From Nepenthes gracilis (lineage: Eukaryota; Streptophyta; Magnoliopsida; Caryophyllales; Nepenthaceae): a DNA stretch of 64,000 nt. Positions 11,634 through 23,825 of the stretch are shown here, piece after piece (the stretch's first letter is position 1; the number at the start of each line of letters is the position of its first letter). Below the pieces are notes generated by a model. It was not told the DNA's origin and made no database searches. It saw nothing but the letters and a program-made list of their open reading frames with translations. Position numbers and translations under genes: made by a program. Location of the stretch: contig BSYO01000016.1 in assembly GCA_033239525.1 (NCBI GenBank), positions 3,129,333 through 3,193,332 on the forward strand, given 5' to 3'.

Positions 11634-11723
11634 GATGATCCCCAGATTGGATATGATATACCGTATTTCATACCTTCCACAGATGATGATGTGCGAGGGC
11701 AAGGCCTTCCATCACCTCAGGAG
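11634..11723 (+). pseudogene. GIP1-like pseudogene exon B
   Basis: Exactly 90 bases, 30 codons, with a CAG acceptor before and GTAAAC donor after. It encodes DDPQIGYDIPYFIPSTDDD and then VRGQGLPSPQE, a strongly conserved block of GIP1-like proteins. No lesion is present in this exon. Confidence 0.8.
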
Positions 11724-11864
11724 GTAAACTTGACATGCATCCATTTCTGGATATCTTTGACTCGGCTTTTGTCTGATTGTCCTATTTGAATGGGCATGTA
11801 GAATCTATTTCTAGGAATAGAAACAGAGTCTTATTTTGATTAGATGGCATCATGGGTGAAAATA

Positions 11865-12135
11865 TTAGTATTAGTCATTACCATATTGGTATCGGACAAT
11901 ATATATCGGTATCGAATATATTTGAATGAAAACGTTTCTTAAAATTATAAATTGATAGGGTTGTATTAGCCGATATTTTGAATATCAGTCGATATAGCAT
12001 GATATTGTCTCGGTACGGGAAATGTTGATATCGAGGCTAGGCTGATATTTTGAATATCGACGGATATATCGTGATATTATCTTGGTATTAGAAAATGTTG
12101 GTATCGAGGGTTGGTCGATATTTATAATATTTGTT
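11865..12135. repeat. TATCG-rich interspersed repeat with internal tandem units
   Basis: Units rich in GATATT and TATCG recur with a period of about 70 bp; a clear pair starts at about 11971 and 12042, both containing GATATTTTGAATATC. Similar vocabulary occurs at 18955-19060, in another intron of the same pseudogene, and at 63555-63670. It looks like a short dispersed repeat inserted in introns; no coding content. Confidence 0.5.
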
Positions 12136-14430
12136 GATATTTGTATCAATGTATGGCAAAAAATTTCACATTCTCGTTCTTGAAGTCCAATTATATTAAT
12201 CTTTTAATTCATAATTAAGTTAAACAAGATTCGACCCTTAAGACTCAAATCCAATTGTTTATTTCACTTATAGAATCCCAAAACAAATATCGGGACGCGT
12301 ATCTAAAAGTTAAATTACCAACAAAAGACTTGAAATAAAATAATAATTCAAATCACAGATCCTAAATGCTATGCTCGAAAGTGGGCTTGAGTATTGATAA
12401 TTATAAGACCTCAAATTATATGTAAAGAAAAGCATCCATATTAAAATCAGAGTAATAAAAAATCGTAATCAACCAAAATGCTGAAAAAACCGAAATCAAA
12501 CTCAAATGCCAACATTATACATAATAACTACCTAAAATTATAGTACTTAACAACTGAAACCAATTACCAAATTTAAAGCTATTGTTCTTTCTTACATTAA
12601 TACATAAGTTGATTAAAAAATTTTAAATCTAATCCCAAACAGCTATCCTTCAATCCAATCACTTACAAGTAAATATTGAGCCTTCTAATCTAAAAGGTTA
12701 TCAAAACAAACGTAAGAGTGAGCTAATTTCTCATAATGCATTATATAATTTTCGTATGTGAACTCATATATCAAAGGATATATTGAAATATGACATGATC
12801 AATTGTCTAAAAACAAGTAATATCATTTCACATATTTATCATAAATAATCTCAAAGCTGATGTTCAATTATACCAAACTGTACATATATTAGAAATATGC
12901 TCAAATCATGCAAAAATATAAGGAACGAAGAATTGGTGATGATCTTACTTGTAAAGAGCAAATATTAAAGTTCGAGTTATGATTGTTTTCGTATAATCAA
13001 AGACTATATACACTGTTATTCAAGATCCGTAAATGGATCGTCTATATATAATCTTGCAGATAGGGCCAAACACCGCTTTTTAGTCCATGAATGATAGGTG
13101 CAACTTTCGAGTTACTAATAATATATTACGACATATCCAAATATATTCCATCAATTCTTGATAGTTCAGACTTAATTAAATTAAAAATTCTATTCAAATA
13201 TGAACATATTCTTAGATTTTCTCATGCATGAGAAAATTCACTTATTATCAAACCTATGTAGAGTTTTTTTTATATTTTCTTTAAATTTATGTCATGTTGT
13301 AAAACATAAACTATACAGGAACTTTAGCTTGTAATTTAAAACATGCAGGAACAACGTTATATGATTTGTAAAGATGCAGGAGTTACAATTATAGGAAATC
13401 AACATAATCAGTATTATTTTATCAATTTCTTCCAATTATACAATCGGCAAGAACAATTTTGTGTTAATTTAAAACATGTAGAAACATATAACTTAAAATT
13501 GAAAACATATAAGAGTAGCAATAGAATTTATGAACATGTAAGAATATTGTTACAGAAGATTAGTATTTGATCATAATATGTAGGTATTCAAGACATGTAT
13601 TTTATAAAACTTTTATGAAATGGAATTGGGATTAGATGCACACAAGGCAATAAAATTTTAGCTACGAAAATAGTACATGTATAAATATTTGGAACAATAA
13701 GTGCTCAAGATATCAGTAATAAAGAAAAGAGAGATAGAATGCATTTGCCTTATATTTGAATTTTGCGAAGATCTTCTAAATTTCACTTAGTTTTTCTCTT
13801 TTGTCTCCTCCTCTTTCCCTTCTCTTTATCTCTCATCATCCCAAATTCATGCAAAAAATGGCTGAAAATTATTCAAGGATCCTATTTATAGAAAATTGGT
13901 TCAAAGGCACAATCCGTATTGCTCATGAGCATTTCTCAAATGTATATCAGACGTCAATATTCTACCCTAAACATGCATATGCGTCAATCAAGTGTAATCG
14001 GGTACGACCAACCTGTCTAAAATATGCTAAAGTGTGCCAGAGACATCTCTTGATCACAACATTATTGTCCAAAATACACGTATGCATGGCTCAGGTGTCA
14101 CTCGGTATAATTTATTCCAATTAGAAAATTAATTTGAAACTAAATCTCAATTGACCTCAATATTTTTATCTACTTAATTTAATTAATCATTATTAAAAAA
14201 TAAATTTTAAATCTATATCTTACATAAAAGCTGCAGGAAGATAAGTTTGTAGTTGGAAATTCTCTCATCCATCATATGCCCACCCCTTCCTTAAAGCTGT
14301 CTGACCCTCCTAGGTTTAAAGTTGCGCTCAAACATGGTCTCAAATCCGTATGTGTGCACAGATTAAGAGGCTATTTTAGCAGAGTAGGATTAGATTGGTC
14401 ACTTGAAACATATGAACCCTAACTGTGAAG
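12136..14430. other. Intron interior, unrecognised AT-rich sequence
   Basis: This lies within the large intron of the GIP1-like pseudogene. No coding remnant was recognised; frames at 13343-13570 and 13801-14124 have no family resemblance. Repeated phrases such as AAAACATGCAGGAAC and AAAACATGTAGAAAC near 13330-13500 suggest an old simple or dispersed repeat. The part around 13900-14120 is less AT-rich and could be an unidentified LTR. Confidence 0.3.
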
Positions 14431-14439
14431 TGCATGAAG

Positions 14440-17260
14440 ATAGTGAGGAGAATGAATAAAGAAGAAAAATTATAATTTGCCTACAAGAAATTATGTGGGT
14501 AGGAGAAAAATCAAGTTGGGTTGGAAGGACATTATAAACTTTGGTAGACAGGAGAATAGGAAAAACTTAAACACGGGCTAGGCATTATTGTGGATAAACT
14601 TCTGACAGATAATGTATCAAGTGTTGTAAGAGTTTGGAATAGGATCATAGAAATTAACCCAGTGTTAGGGACAATAGTAATAAATATTATTAGGGTTTAT
14701 GCTCATCAAATAAAATTAGAAAATGTTGAAATACATCTTTGGGAAGATTTATGTGTGAAATAGATGATTCGTGCAAATGAGAATTTTTGTAGGAAATTTA
14801 AATGAGGATATAGACAAGGATAACAGTTTGTATGGTCTAGTATATTGTGAGTCTGGTTCTTTTGGTAGGAGTCATTTAGGGGATAGGATTTTAGACCCAG
14901 AGAGGAAGAGACCCTATCAGTGATATAGAAAGGGTTGAATTAAAGTTCTTAATATTGGATTGATGTCACTTATTTCTTTTCCTTTTGGAATTTCCTTTTT
15001 CCTAGGACCTTTTAAAATACTAAATGCTTGCAATATAAAAGAGACAAACTTAATTTCTTTTAGAGGGGATCTAATACTTGTCAAAATAGATTTAAGGAAT
15101 GTATAATCATACCTCAGAAGAGTGCAAATGTATAAACGGGTAATAGATTTAAGTGTTAAATGATGGTAGAGAAAAATATTGTGATATCTATGTGTGATAG
15201 ACTCAGAGGTGGAGTCTAAAAGGATAAATTGAAACCAAAAGAGAAATTTAAAGAGAGTTGAAAGAAGGTATTTGGGTAGTGGATCATAATGAAAATATAA
15301 GTAATTAAGAAATAAGATGGCTGACTATATTAAAGTTGTAGCAAATTAAGACTCCGGGGAAACAAGAGGAGGAAGCATGGTGCTATGGAAAATTGATGAT
15401 AGTGCAAAGATGTCCAAAAGGAAGGGAAGATGAAAAGAGTATGTTGTAAGACAGGCTGAAATCTTTGGAAAATATGAAGAGGTATGACAATTGACCAAGG
15501 AAGTGGGAGATAAAGCTGAATTTAGAGCTTATAATGATCTGTATACTAAGGAACCAAATATGAAGAGAAAGACATACACAAATTGGTCAGTGCTAGAGAA
15601 CAAATACGACAGTAATATTAGGTGCCTAAATGGTAGAATAATAGTATATTAGTGAAAGAAGAGGGCATAAAAGAAACATGTCAAAAATATTTCGTTAAGC
15701 TAGCCAATGCAAATAAAGTTGAAGGCCTATATGTAAAAGCTCATAAATTTGAAAAGACAATTTTATATATTTTCTACACTTTAGAGTTCAAGAAATTAAA
15801 TATACACTTAAAAGATGAAAAAGAGTAAATATAAAAGACAAGATGGTACATCTATTGAAGTTTGAAATAATTTAAGAGGTTGTGAATTTGATTAACTAAT
15901 TTATTTATCACAATTTTAATTACTAAAAGAATATTATTTGTAGGAGATTGAGAATTGCATTCACTTTTATGATATTAAATTAATGAGTCATACAAAGGGA
16001 CTTTGAGAAGACTAATTGAATAAAGACAAAGGTGAGAAGCTAACTTTTCTAAATATTATTTGGTTTCATGATAAAGTGTTTAATCACTCTAGCTATACAT
16101 CTATTGTGAACTTAATGACAAATTCAGGGAAAACAAAAGGGATTATACTTGGTTTTTAATGATTTAAAAAATGATTGAGACAGGGTGCCTAGGGAGTTCT
16201 ATGGTTGTTAGAGAAGAAAGGGAATTCTATGGTTGTTAGAGAAGAGAGGATAAAAAATACACTTCAAGGATATGCACGAAATGGTAATGACTAGTATTGA
16301 ATTTAGGTGGAGACATTGAGGATTTTTCTAATATGATAGTAGTTCATCCAGGGTTAATGGTGAAATTTCACATGTTTGCATTGGTTATGGATGATCTTTT
16401 GAGATATTTAATTTGAGGTGCCTTAGTATAGTTTGCGGATGAGATTGCTTTGATAGATGAAACTCGAGCTAGAGTGGGACCAAATTTGGAACTATGGATG
16501 GTGGCGCACACTAGAATTTATAGGACTCAAGATAGGTGAAAGTGAGAGATATTTGAAATGCATTTTTAGTAATCGTAGATGGAACCATGGACAAGTTAGA
16601 ATTAATGATTAGGAAAATATTAGAAATAATATATTTTGTTACTTTAGATCTATAACTCAAGATAATGAAGAAATTGCTGACGATATAATCCATATGACTA
16701 ATTCAGATTAATTAAAATGAATAAATATATTGAGTGCTAGGTGACTGAAAATTACCTCTAAAAGTAATAGGAAAATGTTATGAGAAAATTGCTAGAACTT
16801 TGTTCTGTGGATTAGAATGTTGAAAATTTTACAAACATATATAAAAAATATTGCGGCAATGAGAACAAAAGATTCTTAAAGGATCCCATCTAAAATATTT
16901 AAAAGATGGATGAATTGGATGACTTTAAAAAATAAGAAATGACTATATCTACAGAGTATCAATCGTCACACAAGACAATATAAGAAAAGAATGGTTTAAA
17001 TGGTACAAAGCTTAAAATGCTGGCCAAACAAGTGCTAGGCAGTAAAGAGGATTTGATTGATGTTAGAAGTAAGGAGGAAGGGAGAGGTAACACTTAGGAA
17101 AAAATCGGAGTAAGGCGGTTAAGATTCTGAAGTTGCTTATATTTTTCGAGAATGTTGCACCGAATGAGCAAAATGGTGGAAGCCGATTTACATAGCCAGC
17201 CCCATGTGGGAATTGAGGCTTTTTGATGTTTGTATCTTGCCCAACAAGGCCTTTTCTTTT
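14440..17260 (+). mobile_element. RTE-type LINE (non-LTR retrotransposon) remnant
   Basis: In order on the plus strand, the sequence shows an endonuclease segment (LGIIVDKLLTDNVSSVVRVW and VINIIRVYAHQIK, HLWEDL at 14575-14755), a linker (VKEEGIKETCQKYFVKL at about 15655), a reverse transcriptase segment DRVPREFYGC (about 16185), GDIEDFSNMIVVHPG and FALVMDDLLRYL (about 16310-16410), and FADEIALIDETRA (about 16435), where the catalytic FADD motif has become FADE. The 3' end near 17160-17260 (about CACCGAATGAGCAAAATGG) resembles the usual plant RTE tail. Stops occur throughout, so it is dead. It lies in an intron of the GIP1-like pseudogene, in the same orientation. Confidence 0.75.
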
Positions 17261-17269
17261 TATTTTTTA

Positions 17270-18115
17270 ATTATCTAGCTTGTGCTAAAAAAATCTAGTA
17301 AAGCAAAAGCCACCAAAGTCATTACTGTTGGAGACCCAGAACATTTTTTTACTCAGAACCATGTAATTCATTGTGGGTTTCTGTCTATTCCTTTAACAGA
17401 AATCTCATAAAATTAGACTGGTTTTCGGTTATCATTGCTACTCTTTGTTACTTCAAATATCAATCAAAGGTAACAAAATTAAGCTGAAGTTGCTACTAGT
17501 TGTGTTTACGGGATCTTGCCATGTAAAACAATTCAGTTTTCAACATCAACACTGAAGGTCTAGCTGCTGTATCATTTGCCTTGGCTTGACTTTTTCGATA
17601 AATAAGATTACCGGAAGCTCTTCTTTTATAGAGAGAAGAACGGGTAATTCATATTTCATTTGATGGTTAGAAATGAATTGAAAGTTTAGTAAGTATTCTA
17701 AAAATTTTTCTGGAAAAACATAGTTGTCTCTTTAGTTTTTCATAATATGTATGTGTGAAAATATCGATCTAATTTTCTCGAGTCATTCAGTTTGAATGTT
17801 ATATGAAAAAAATAAATTAGATAACAGAATGGAAAATGTTTCTCTAATGTATTCCCCGTGAACTTCTATAGTAAATAGAATATACAGAATTGTGATCAAT
17901 CAAATAATGCAAAGCCCCAGTATTTTTAAATTGCAGAGAAGATGGAACAATCTGAGGTAAGGAGAGAAAAGCCGCCTTTTCATTCCAATTTCTTTCAGTA
18001 GAAAGGAACTTGTACACATGGGAGTTTAAAATAGTAATATACACCTTAGTTTCGATTTGAAAATTAGATTAATAAATTCCTGAAATCCGAAATCTTTACA
18101 TGCTTTCTGTTACAG
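17270..18115. other. Intron sequence between LINE and exon C
   Basis: No coding remnant recognised. It is probably ancestral intron of the GIP1-like gene, ending with a pyrimidine-rich tract and TTACAG acceptor. Confidence 0.4.
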
Positions 18116-18579
18116 GCCCTCACATCTGAAGCACCCAACAGCTTTCCTGTATCTGCCACGGCCATGACGCAACAGCAACCACCAGTGGGCCATGTATATC
18201 AGCAAGTCCATATTTCCCATTTTGCAGATGTCATGCCTTACCGTCAGTTTGTCTCATCAGCCTCCATTCCCTTGATAGGCCTTCTGGGCCATTCTAGTAA
18301 CTCGGCTTACCTGCATCCTTCGAATGGAAATGGGTACGTCCTAGTGCCCAGAGGTGGCTCTCATCTCACCGCAAATGGTGTGAAGTTTGGGATTCTGCAA
18401 CTCAAACCTGTTCCTGCTGGCAGTCCCATTGGCTTTGGCAACTTGGTAGCCCAACTGGGTATGCAATTAATTTGCCTGGCGGCAACGGTGGTGGCTGCAG
18501 CGGCAGTGGGGAAACTGGCCTTGAGAATTCTTCCTGTTTCAAGTATAAAGATGGCAATCTTTACCTTCCAAATCTACCG
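18116..18579 (+). pseudogene. GIP1-like pseudogene exon C, with frameshift
   Basis: The acceptor is TTACAG and the donor is GTAATT after the Leu-Pro codons. The exon begins ALTSEAPNSFPV, then QQVHISHFADVMPYRQF, NGNGYVLVPRGGSHLTANG and FKPVPAGSP-like sequence in one frame. Near 18440-18465 the family sequence shifts to another frame, where it continues as GNGGGCSGSGETGLE and FKYKDGNLYLPN up to the donor. The open frame 18164-18583 therefore has a false C-terminus, and the frame at 18472-18714 is the shifted continuation. This lesion, or a sequencing indel, disables the exon. Confidence 0.75.
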
Positions 18580-19220
18580 GTAATTAATTATATTTTATTT
18601 GTAGTACTTGGTTTTGAATTACATATGCAATCAGGGCAGCCCTTGTTAGAAGATCCAGCACGCGGGGATGGCAAAAAATCCAACCCCGCTGCAACTGGAT
18701 TGGACATGAACTGATAGAATTTTATTGGTTAATGATCTTTTTACTTATTTCCTGAGTTGTGGCCAATTTTATTTAAATTAATCTCAATAACCTTCTAGTC
18801 ATTGTAAAAACTCAACACTTTTGATTTAGTCATACTTTATGTATCAATAATACATGTAGAATCAGACTTGTCAGAAGATTTAGTATATTTAAAATGAATA
18901 GTTTATGAAACAAATGAAAAAAAGGTGGGCTATATCTGCCTTATTTTTTGGATATGGCATTATATAATATCGATATAGTGATATGTTGTGATATTTCTTC
19001 ACTTTCAAGAAATATTGGTATCTGAGCTCCTATTGATACCGATTTTTATTTATCAAGATTCTCATACGCCGCTGCATCTTTTGTTGTTGACCCCCACCCA
19101 AGCTGCCCTGCATGGTGAGCCCATTGATTCTTGTCTTCATCCCCCGCCGCTCATTTTTCAGATGCCAGAAATTTCTAATTTGACTTGCCTTGATCACTCA
19201 GTTATGTTCAATGTTTCCAG

Positions 19221-19496
19221 GCTGAAACTTCCGAAATTTGGAGTCAAAGCCCGAGAAACATTCTGGGAATGCGGTCGACACCACACTACAACATGATGCC
19301 GGGCCAAACACTGCATCCTGCTTATCTACAACCACAAAGCCGACGTGCCTCTTTTGACTTGGCGGTGGCACAATTGTCTTCTCACACGCAGTTTCCGGGG
19401 TTGTGCCACCCTCTGGCCACCCCTTTGGGCAGCAGCTCTGGTGTTGGGCTGCTTCTAGCTGCTCCCAGAGCTCAAATTCATCATCTTCAAGGTTAG
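19221..19496 (+). pseudogene. GIP1-like pseudogene terminal exon D
   Basis: After a TTTCCAG acceptor the sequence reads AETSEIWSQSPR, then shifts frame near 19260 into MRSTPHYNMMPGQTLHPAYL, AQLSSHTQFPGLCHPL and LLLAAPRAQ before a stop at 19494. This matches the last exon of GIP1-like proteins, including the PYYNM and QFPGL blocks. The Gly-Gln-rich end expected after this point is replaced by a short out-of-frame tail. The antisense frame at 19198-19503 is a shadow. Confidence 0.7.
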
Positions 19497-22430
19497 ATGG
19501 CATCTTTTCGAGTTAGATATTATTGTACATTTTATCGATTGAATTATGTTATTTTTTAAAAAACTTTTTATCAGCTTGTGCGATATAAAAAATTATCTTA
19601 TACATAAAAATCAATAATTTTGTTAACTTATAAAGACTTGTTTATACATTAAAAGCAGAGGTGGTGTTTAGGACAAAAGAAAGGGTGGCTTGAGCATAAT
19701 GCATGAGTTGTGAACGCGAAGAAGAGTCCAAAAGAGATAAAGAAAGAAAGCTTAGGGAATAAATAATTGATGATCCCAATAAACATAAAGTCCCAACTGA
19801 TCTATCAAGCACACAAAGAGGCAAATTTAAACAATTTAATAAATTTTTAATATCCCAAAATTATGAAAAATGTTATTTTACATATTTTCTTGACCAACCC
19901 TAAAAGACAGTCCTTTTTATATTTTTTAGAATTTATGTGGGCAGTAATATTATTTATAAACTTATTAATATTAATAAATACTTGAATTTTGAACAAGATT
20001 TATATAAATATAGAATGGAAATTTTTATTTTTATTTTTATTTTTAATTTTTGGGTGACATGATCTCTCCATTGCATCTTTCATGATTTTTTTGAAGCATT
20101 TGTAGGTTTCTTATTACATTGAATAAGATGAAGTAATTAAATTTATAAATCAAAGTTAATATAAAAAAAAAAAACCATTTTTTTAATTATTTATCTGTGC
20201 AGAAAATGATTTTTCAATCCGATAATAATTGTCCACCGCCAACGCCGCCACGTCACAATAATGAGAGGCGGTGGCCACCAAAAAAATTTATTCCATCTGA
20301 TTTAAGAATAAATAATATTCACATAATTTATGTGTTATTTATTCTTATTTGTGTTATAGTAATTGTTATATGATCCACCAAAAATTCTGACCAAATAAAA
20401 AAAACATTTTATTAAAAATATGGTTGTGATAAAATCTATATTTGATCTAATCAACCAACACGTATAATTATTTTTTTAAGGTACTATTTTTTAAAATAAA
20501 TAAATAAAAATATATATATAAATAGTTATTTATTATTGTTTTTCATAACATTAAAATATTAAAATATACATATTATGAATAAATAAAATTATAAAAAATT
20601 ATCTACACATATATATATATTTATTTTTAAACATAAAACTTAGGCTGTATTAGTAGGGATTTAGGAAAGTTCCATCTCTATAAAAGATGGAGAGACAAGT
20701 TTTTCATATCTTAGCTGCTTATTTTTAATTGAATAATAATAATTTAACTAAATTTTAAAAAATTTAAAAAAATAATTATTTTAAAATAATTAAATTATAA
20801 TTATTTATTTAAAAATAAACTATTAAAATTAAGGGAATAAGTGCTATGAGATGAAAGCAAAATAATAGCTAATATATGGCTATTGATATTGAATTAGTGG
20901 TGGGATTAATTAGGTGTTTTAAGAGGAACATGATATTTCTTCCTAGATGTGTAGCCCCTTCGCTAAGAATACTTCTGGTTGAGCCAAATAGCGAAAGGAA
21001 ACCATAAATGAAAATAGAAGAGCTTGCCTCACCAATGCATAAATAATTTATTATAGTCTCATAGTCTGATTGTATATCTTTCTTGATATATCTGAGTAAT
21101 ATGGAGTATAAACAGAAACATTTTGAACTACAATTGCGGTTATCACTGTATTTGAAATTAAAAAAAACATATTAGTCTATAATTGTTATGCAACTGGTGT
21201 GACATGATACTGCTTAATTTATATATGAGAAGTCCTAACAAAATTTCCCAACAATAGAGCAGACAATTTCCTTATATTTGGAGATGGGATATTTCTTCAA
21301 CTTTAGACTCTCTTCAACATTTTTCAGAATGGAAGATTGTCTGTCTTTTTTTTCTTCAGTCTCTGGCAAAATAGAAGACTTCAATTGAGCGATCCCATGG
21401 GATGGACTGACTATAGCTTCTGTTTGGAGAACCCTGAATTGCTAGGTTTTGACTAGTGAAGGATGGGATGCCACATACGACCGAATGAAGAGAGCATAAT
21501 GAAGACTAAGACCCTATTGTTAAATGTTTGTGGTAAGAATGGATTTCTCTAGGCCATCATATACATAGGCACATCCTTTTTGCCCCTCTCAGTGTAATTT
21601 TTTGGATGAACTTTAAGAAAGACAAAGAAATTTGTAGATTTAAAACTATATGCTATAATCAAATAATATATCAAAGAGGACATTAGAATAACTAAAAACC
21701 CAATTTGAAATATACTTCACTATTTCATTGAAAAATGAAACAAAATGATCTCATTTTGTTCTTCAATTGAAAAGAGATGTTTTGATTTATTTTGATTTAA
21801 TTGATTGGATTCCCATTGGTAAACGTTGATCTAACTCAATCATAATACTCTAGAAATTAATAAATTAGCCGAGACCGATTCAAATAATTGACTTATTTTA
21901 TCTATTAATTATTCAACTCCCTATAGTTTAGTTAGTATTATATCACTCGAAAACGTTTTAATAATGACTAAATAATATTCCTATATTTTTTTTTCTATTT
22001 TTGATAGATGATTTAGGAGATGATAACATGACAAGAATAAAAATGGTGGCAAGAGATTTTCTTTTGTAGGCCTCTTTATTGATTGTTCTTCACGATGTGA
22101 ATGGAATTTCTTATTCTTTCATGCTGCCCAAGTGGCTGTTATGCAAGCATGTATTCGGAACCTGTCAACATTGTTCTGCATTTAATTATTCAGCTGTTTT
22201 TACACTAATTAATTTTCACTTCCACATTGATGCTAGCTTAGGATAATTAACAACATTAATCTTTATATGTACTTGAATCAAAGCTTATCATGACCGGTAG
22301 TGTTATGCACCTTCTATTTTTTCTTTTTCTCTTTTTTTTCTCCCTAATTTTTTTAATTTTTTTTCATTGGTTCTGTTATTTTACTTTATTTCTTCTGAAT
22401 TTCTGTTTGGGCTTGTCAGTAGGATTCCAA
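19497..22430. other. AT-rich intergenic region
   Basis: Nothing coding was recognised. The frame at 19642-19824 shows no family features. The region holds a MITE-like element at 20640-20850 and long A/T runs. Confidence 0.5.
20640..20850. mobile_element. MITE-like AT-rich element, copy 1
   Basis: It starts TTAGGCTGTATTAGTAGG and has a core rich in AATAATTATTTTAAAATAAT and ATTTATTTAAAAATAAA that is partly self-complementary. A related core is seen in the opposite orientation at about 37430-37615. Length, AT content and lack of coding potential fit a small non-autonomous DNA element, but no clean terminal inverted repeat or target duplication was established. Confidence 0.35.
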
Positions 22431-22695
22431 CTAATTCGGTTGGACTTTTAGTATAAATATAATGCTCGTGGCTACAGTAAAGGAAGGAAGAATATTTTTC
22501 CCTTCTTCTGTGTCTTTGTCTCTCACTCTCTATCTCTCTGTCCTCAGTCTCTCTCTCTGAGTCCTCAGTCTTTTTCCTATGCTCTCTCTGATTTCTCTCT
22601 ATCCCTCGTTCCCCCTTTGTTTTCCTCTACCTGAACTCCCCTCTCCCTCCACTCTTTTCATCTCTGACTCTAATTTACCAGCCGCTGTCATGAAG
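22430..22695 (+). promoter_or_regulatory. Orphan promoter-like segment with CT-rich leader
   Basis: A TATA-like box (TATAAATATAA at about 22452) is followed about 50 bases later by a long pyrimidine-rich stretch of TCTCTC, CTCAGTC and CCTT (22500-22665), the usual look of a plant core promoter and 5' leader. The first ATG after it (22690) opens only about 19 codons. No gene was recognised downstream, so this could be the remnant of a lost gene, a non-coding RNA promoter or part of an LTR. Confidence 0.3.
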
Positions 22696-23825
22696 CACGC
22701 ATCAAGTAGTCACCTAATATGGGATCCAAATTTAAATATCTTTACCTAAATTCTACACACTATAAATAACAAAATAAAAAAATTTAAATATTATTTTTAA
22801 AATAATTTCTCTGATATTTAAATCTGCTTAAATACTTGAAAAGAGAAATAGAAAATTACTGATTCTTGGACCCTGATTATAACACTTCTGGTTTAGGGGT
22901 TGACATAAAGGCAAATGTATTGTTTCCCTAATCCACACCAGGTCCCACCACATTTTTCAATCGGTATTTTTTTTTTATAATCCTTTTTTTATAGGTATCT
23001 TTTTAGTGTAATAGATATTATTACATGTTAAACAAACATATTTTCTTTTGTTTAGAGCGATGACTAATGAACTTGGCCTAGAGACATATGCTAAGGGATC
23101 ATTTGGCTTAGAATTGACCGTCTTGATCACTTTTTACGATTGAGTTTTTTTTTTGTATTAATAATTAAGTCCGATTCAAGTGATAATAAATCATCAATGT
23201 GTAGTGACAGGGTATACTCTTTGATCTTGCCTCTATTTTATTCAAATTTGAAACACGTATGATGTTAAATTTATTATCGATCAATCCATTATCTTATTTG
23301 ACAACACTTAATTTGAAATGATTGCCTTGCCGATATATACCAAAGGATATAATCCAAAGTAAAACATTTAAATAGCCAACTTGATGGGGATGATCATGAT
23401 ATGATTTGAAATATAATTAATTTAATATATCACTTTTATCTTATATAAAATTAATATTAAAATAAAAATTGATAACACTTTTTTAAAAAAATATATAAAA
23501 TTAATTAATTATTAAAATAAATATTATTATCTTATACATCATTACAAATTAATTTCTATACTTTTCAAATATTAATGAATTTCTCAATCTTTTGCGATAA
23601 GCCCTATCCTTTCTGCACGCGCTCAATACATGCATATGCGCATGCAAAGATGAAAAAGATCTCTTCCAACTAATTAATACTTATTTCTTTTTTTAATATT
23701 ATTTATATATTCAATTATATACCTTTTTATATTAAAATTATTCAAAATAATTATAAGTGTTATCTTATTTTATTTTTTACTTTATCACACCTCCGAATGA
23801 GAAACCGGCCCTCCATCATTGACAA
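22696..23825. other. AT-rich region without recognised genes
   Basis: No open frame or family motif was recognised. Confidence 0.5.

Larger units (their letters stand above)
11340..19496 (+). pseudogene. GIP1-like (GBF-interacting protein 1-like) gene, degenerate
   Basis: Four exons on the plus strand spell out, in order, the C-terminal half of a plant GBF-interacting protein 1-like protein. These nuclear/cytosolic proteins bind G-box bZIP factors and have an N-terminal DUF1296 domain; that domain is not found here. Recognised exons lie at about 11360-11500, 11634-11723, 18116-18579 and 19221-19496, with canonical splice sites at several boundaries. The gene therefore arose by DNA duplication or is a decayed original, not a reverse-transcribed copy. 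A frameshift in the third exon and another in the fourth break the frame. The second recognised intron, 11724-18115, has grown to 6.4 kb and contains an RTE LINE. The final residues of normal GIP1 proteins are absent. Confidence 0.75.
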
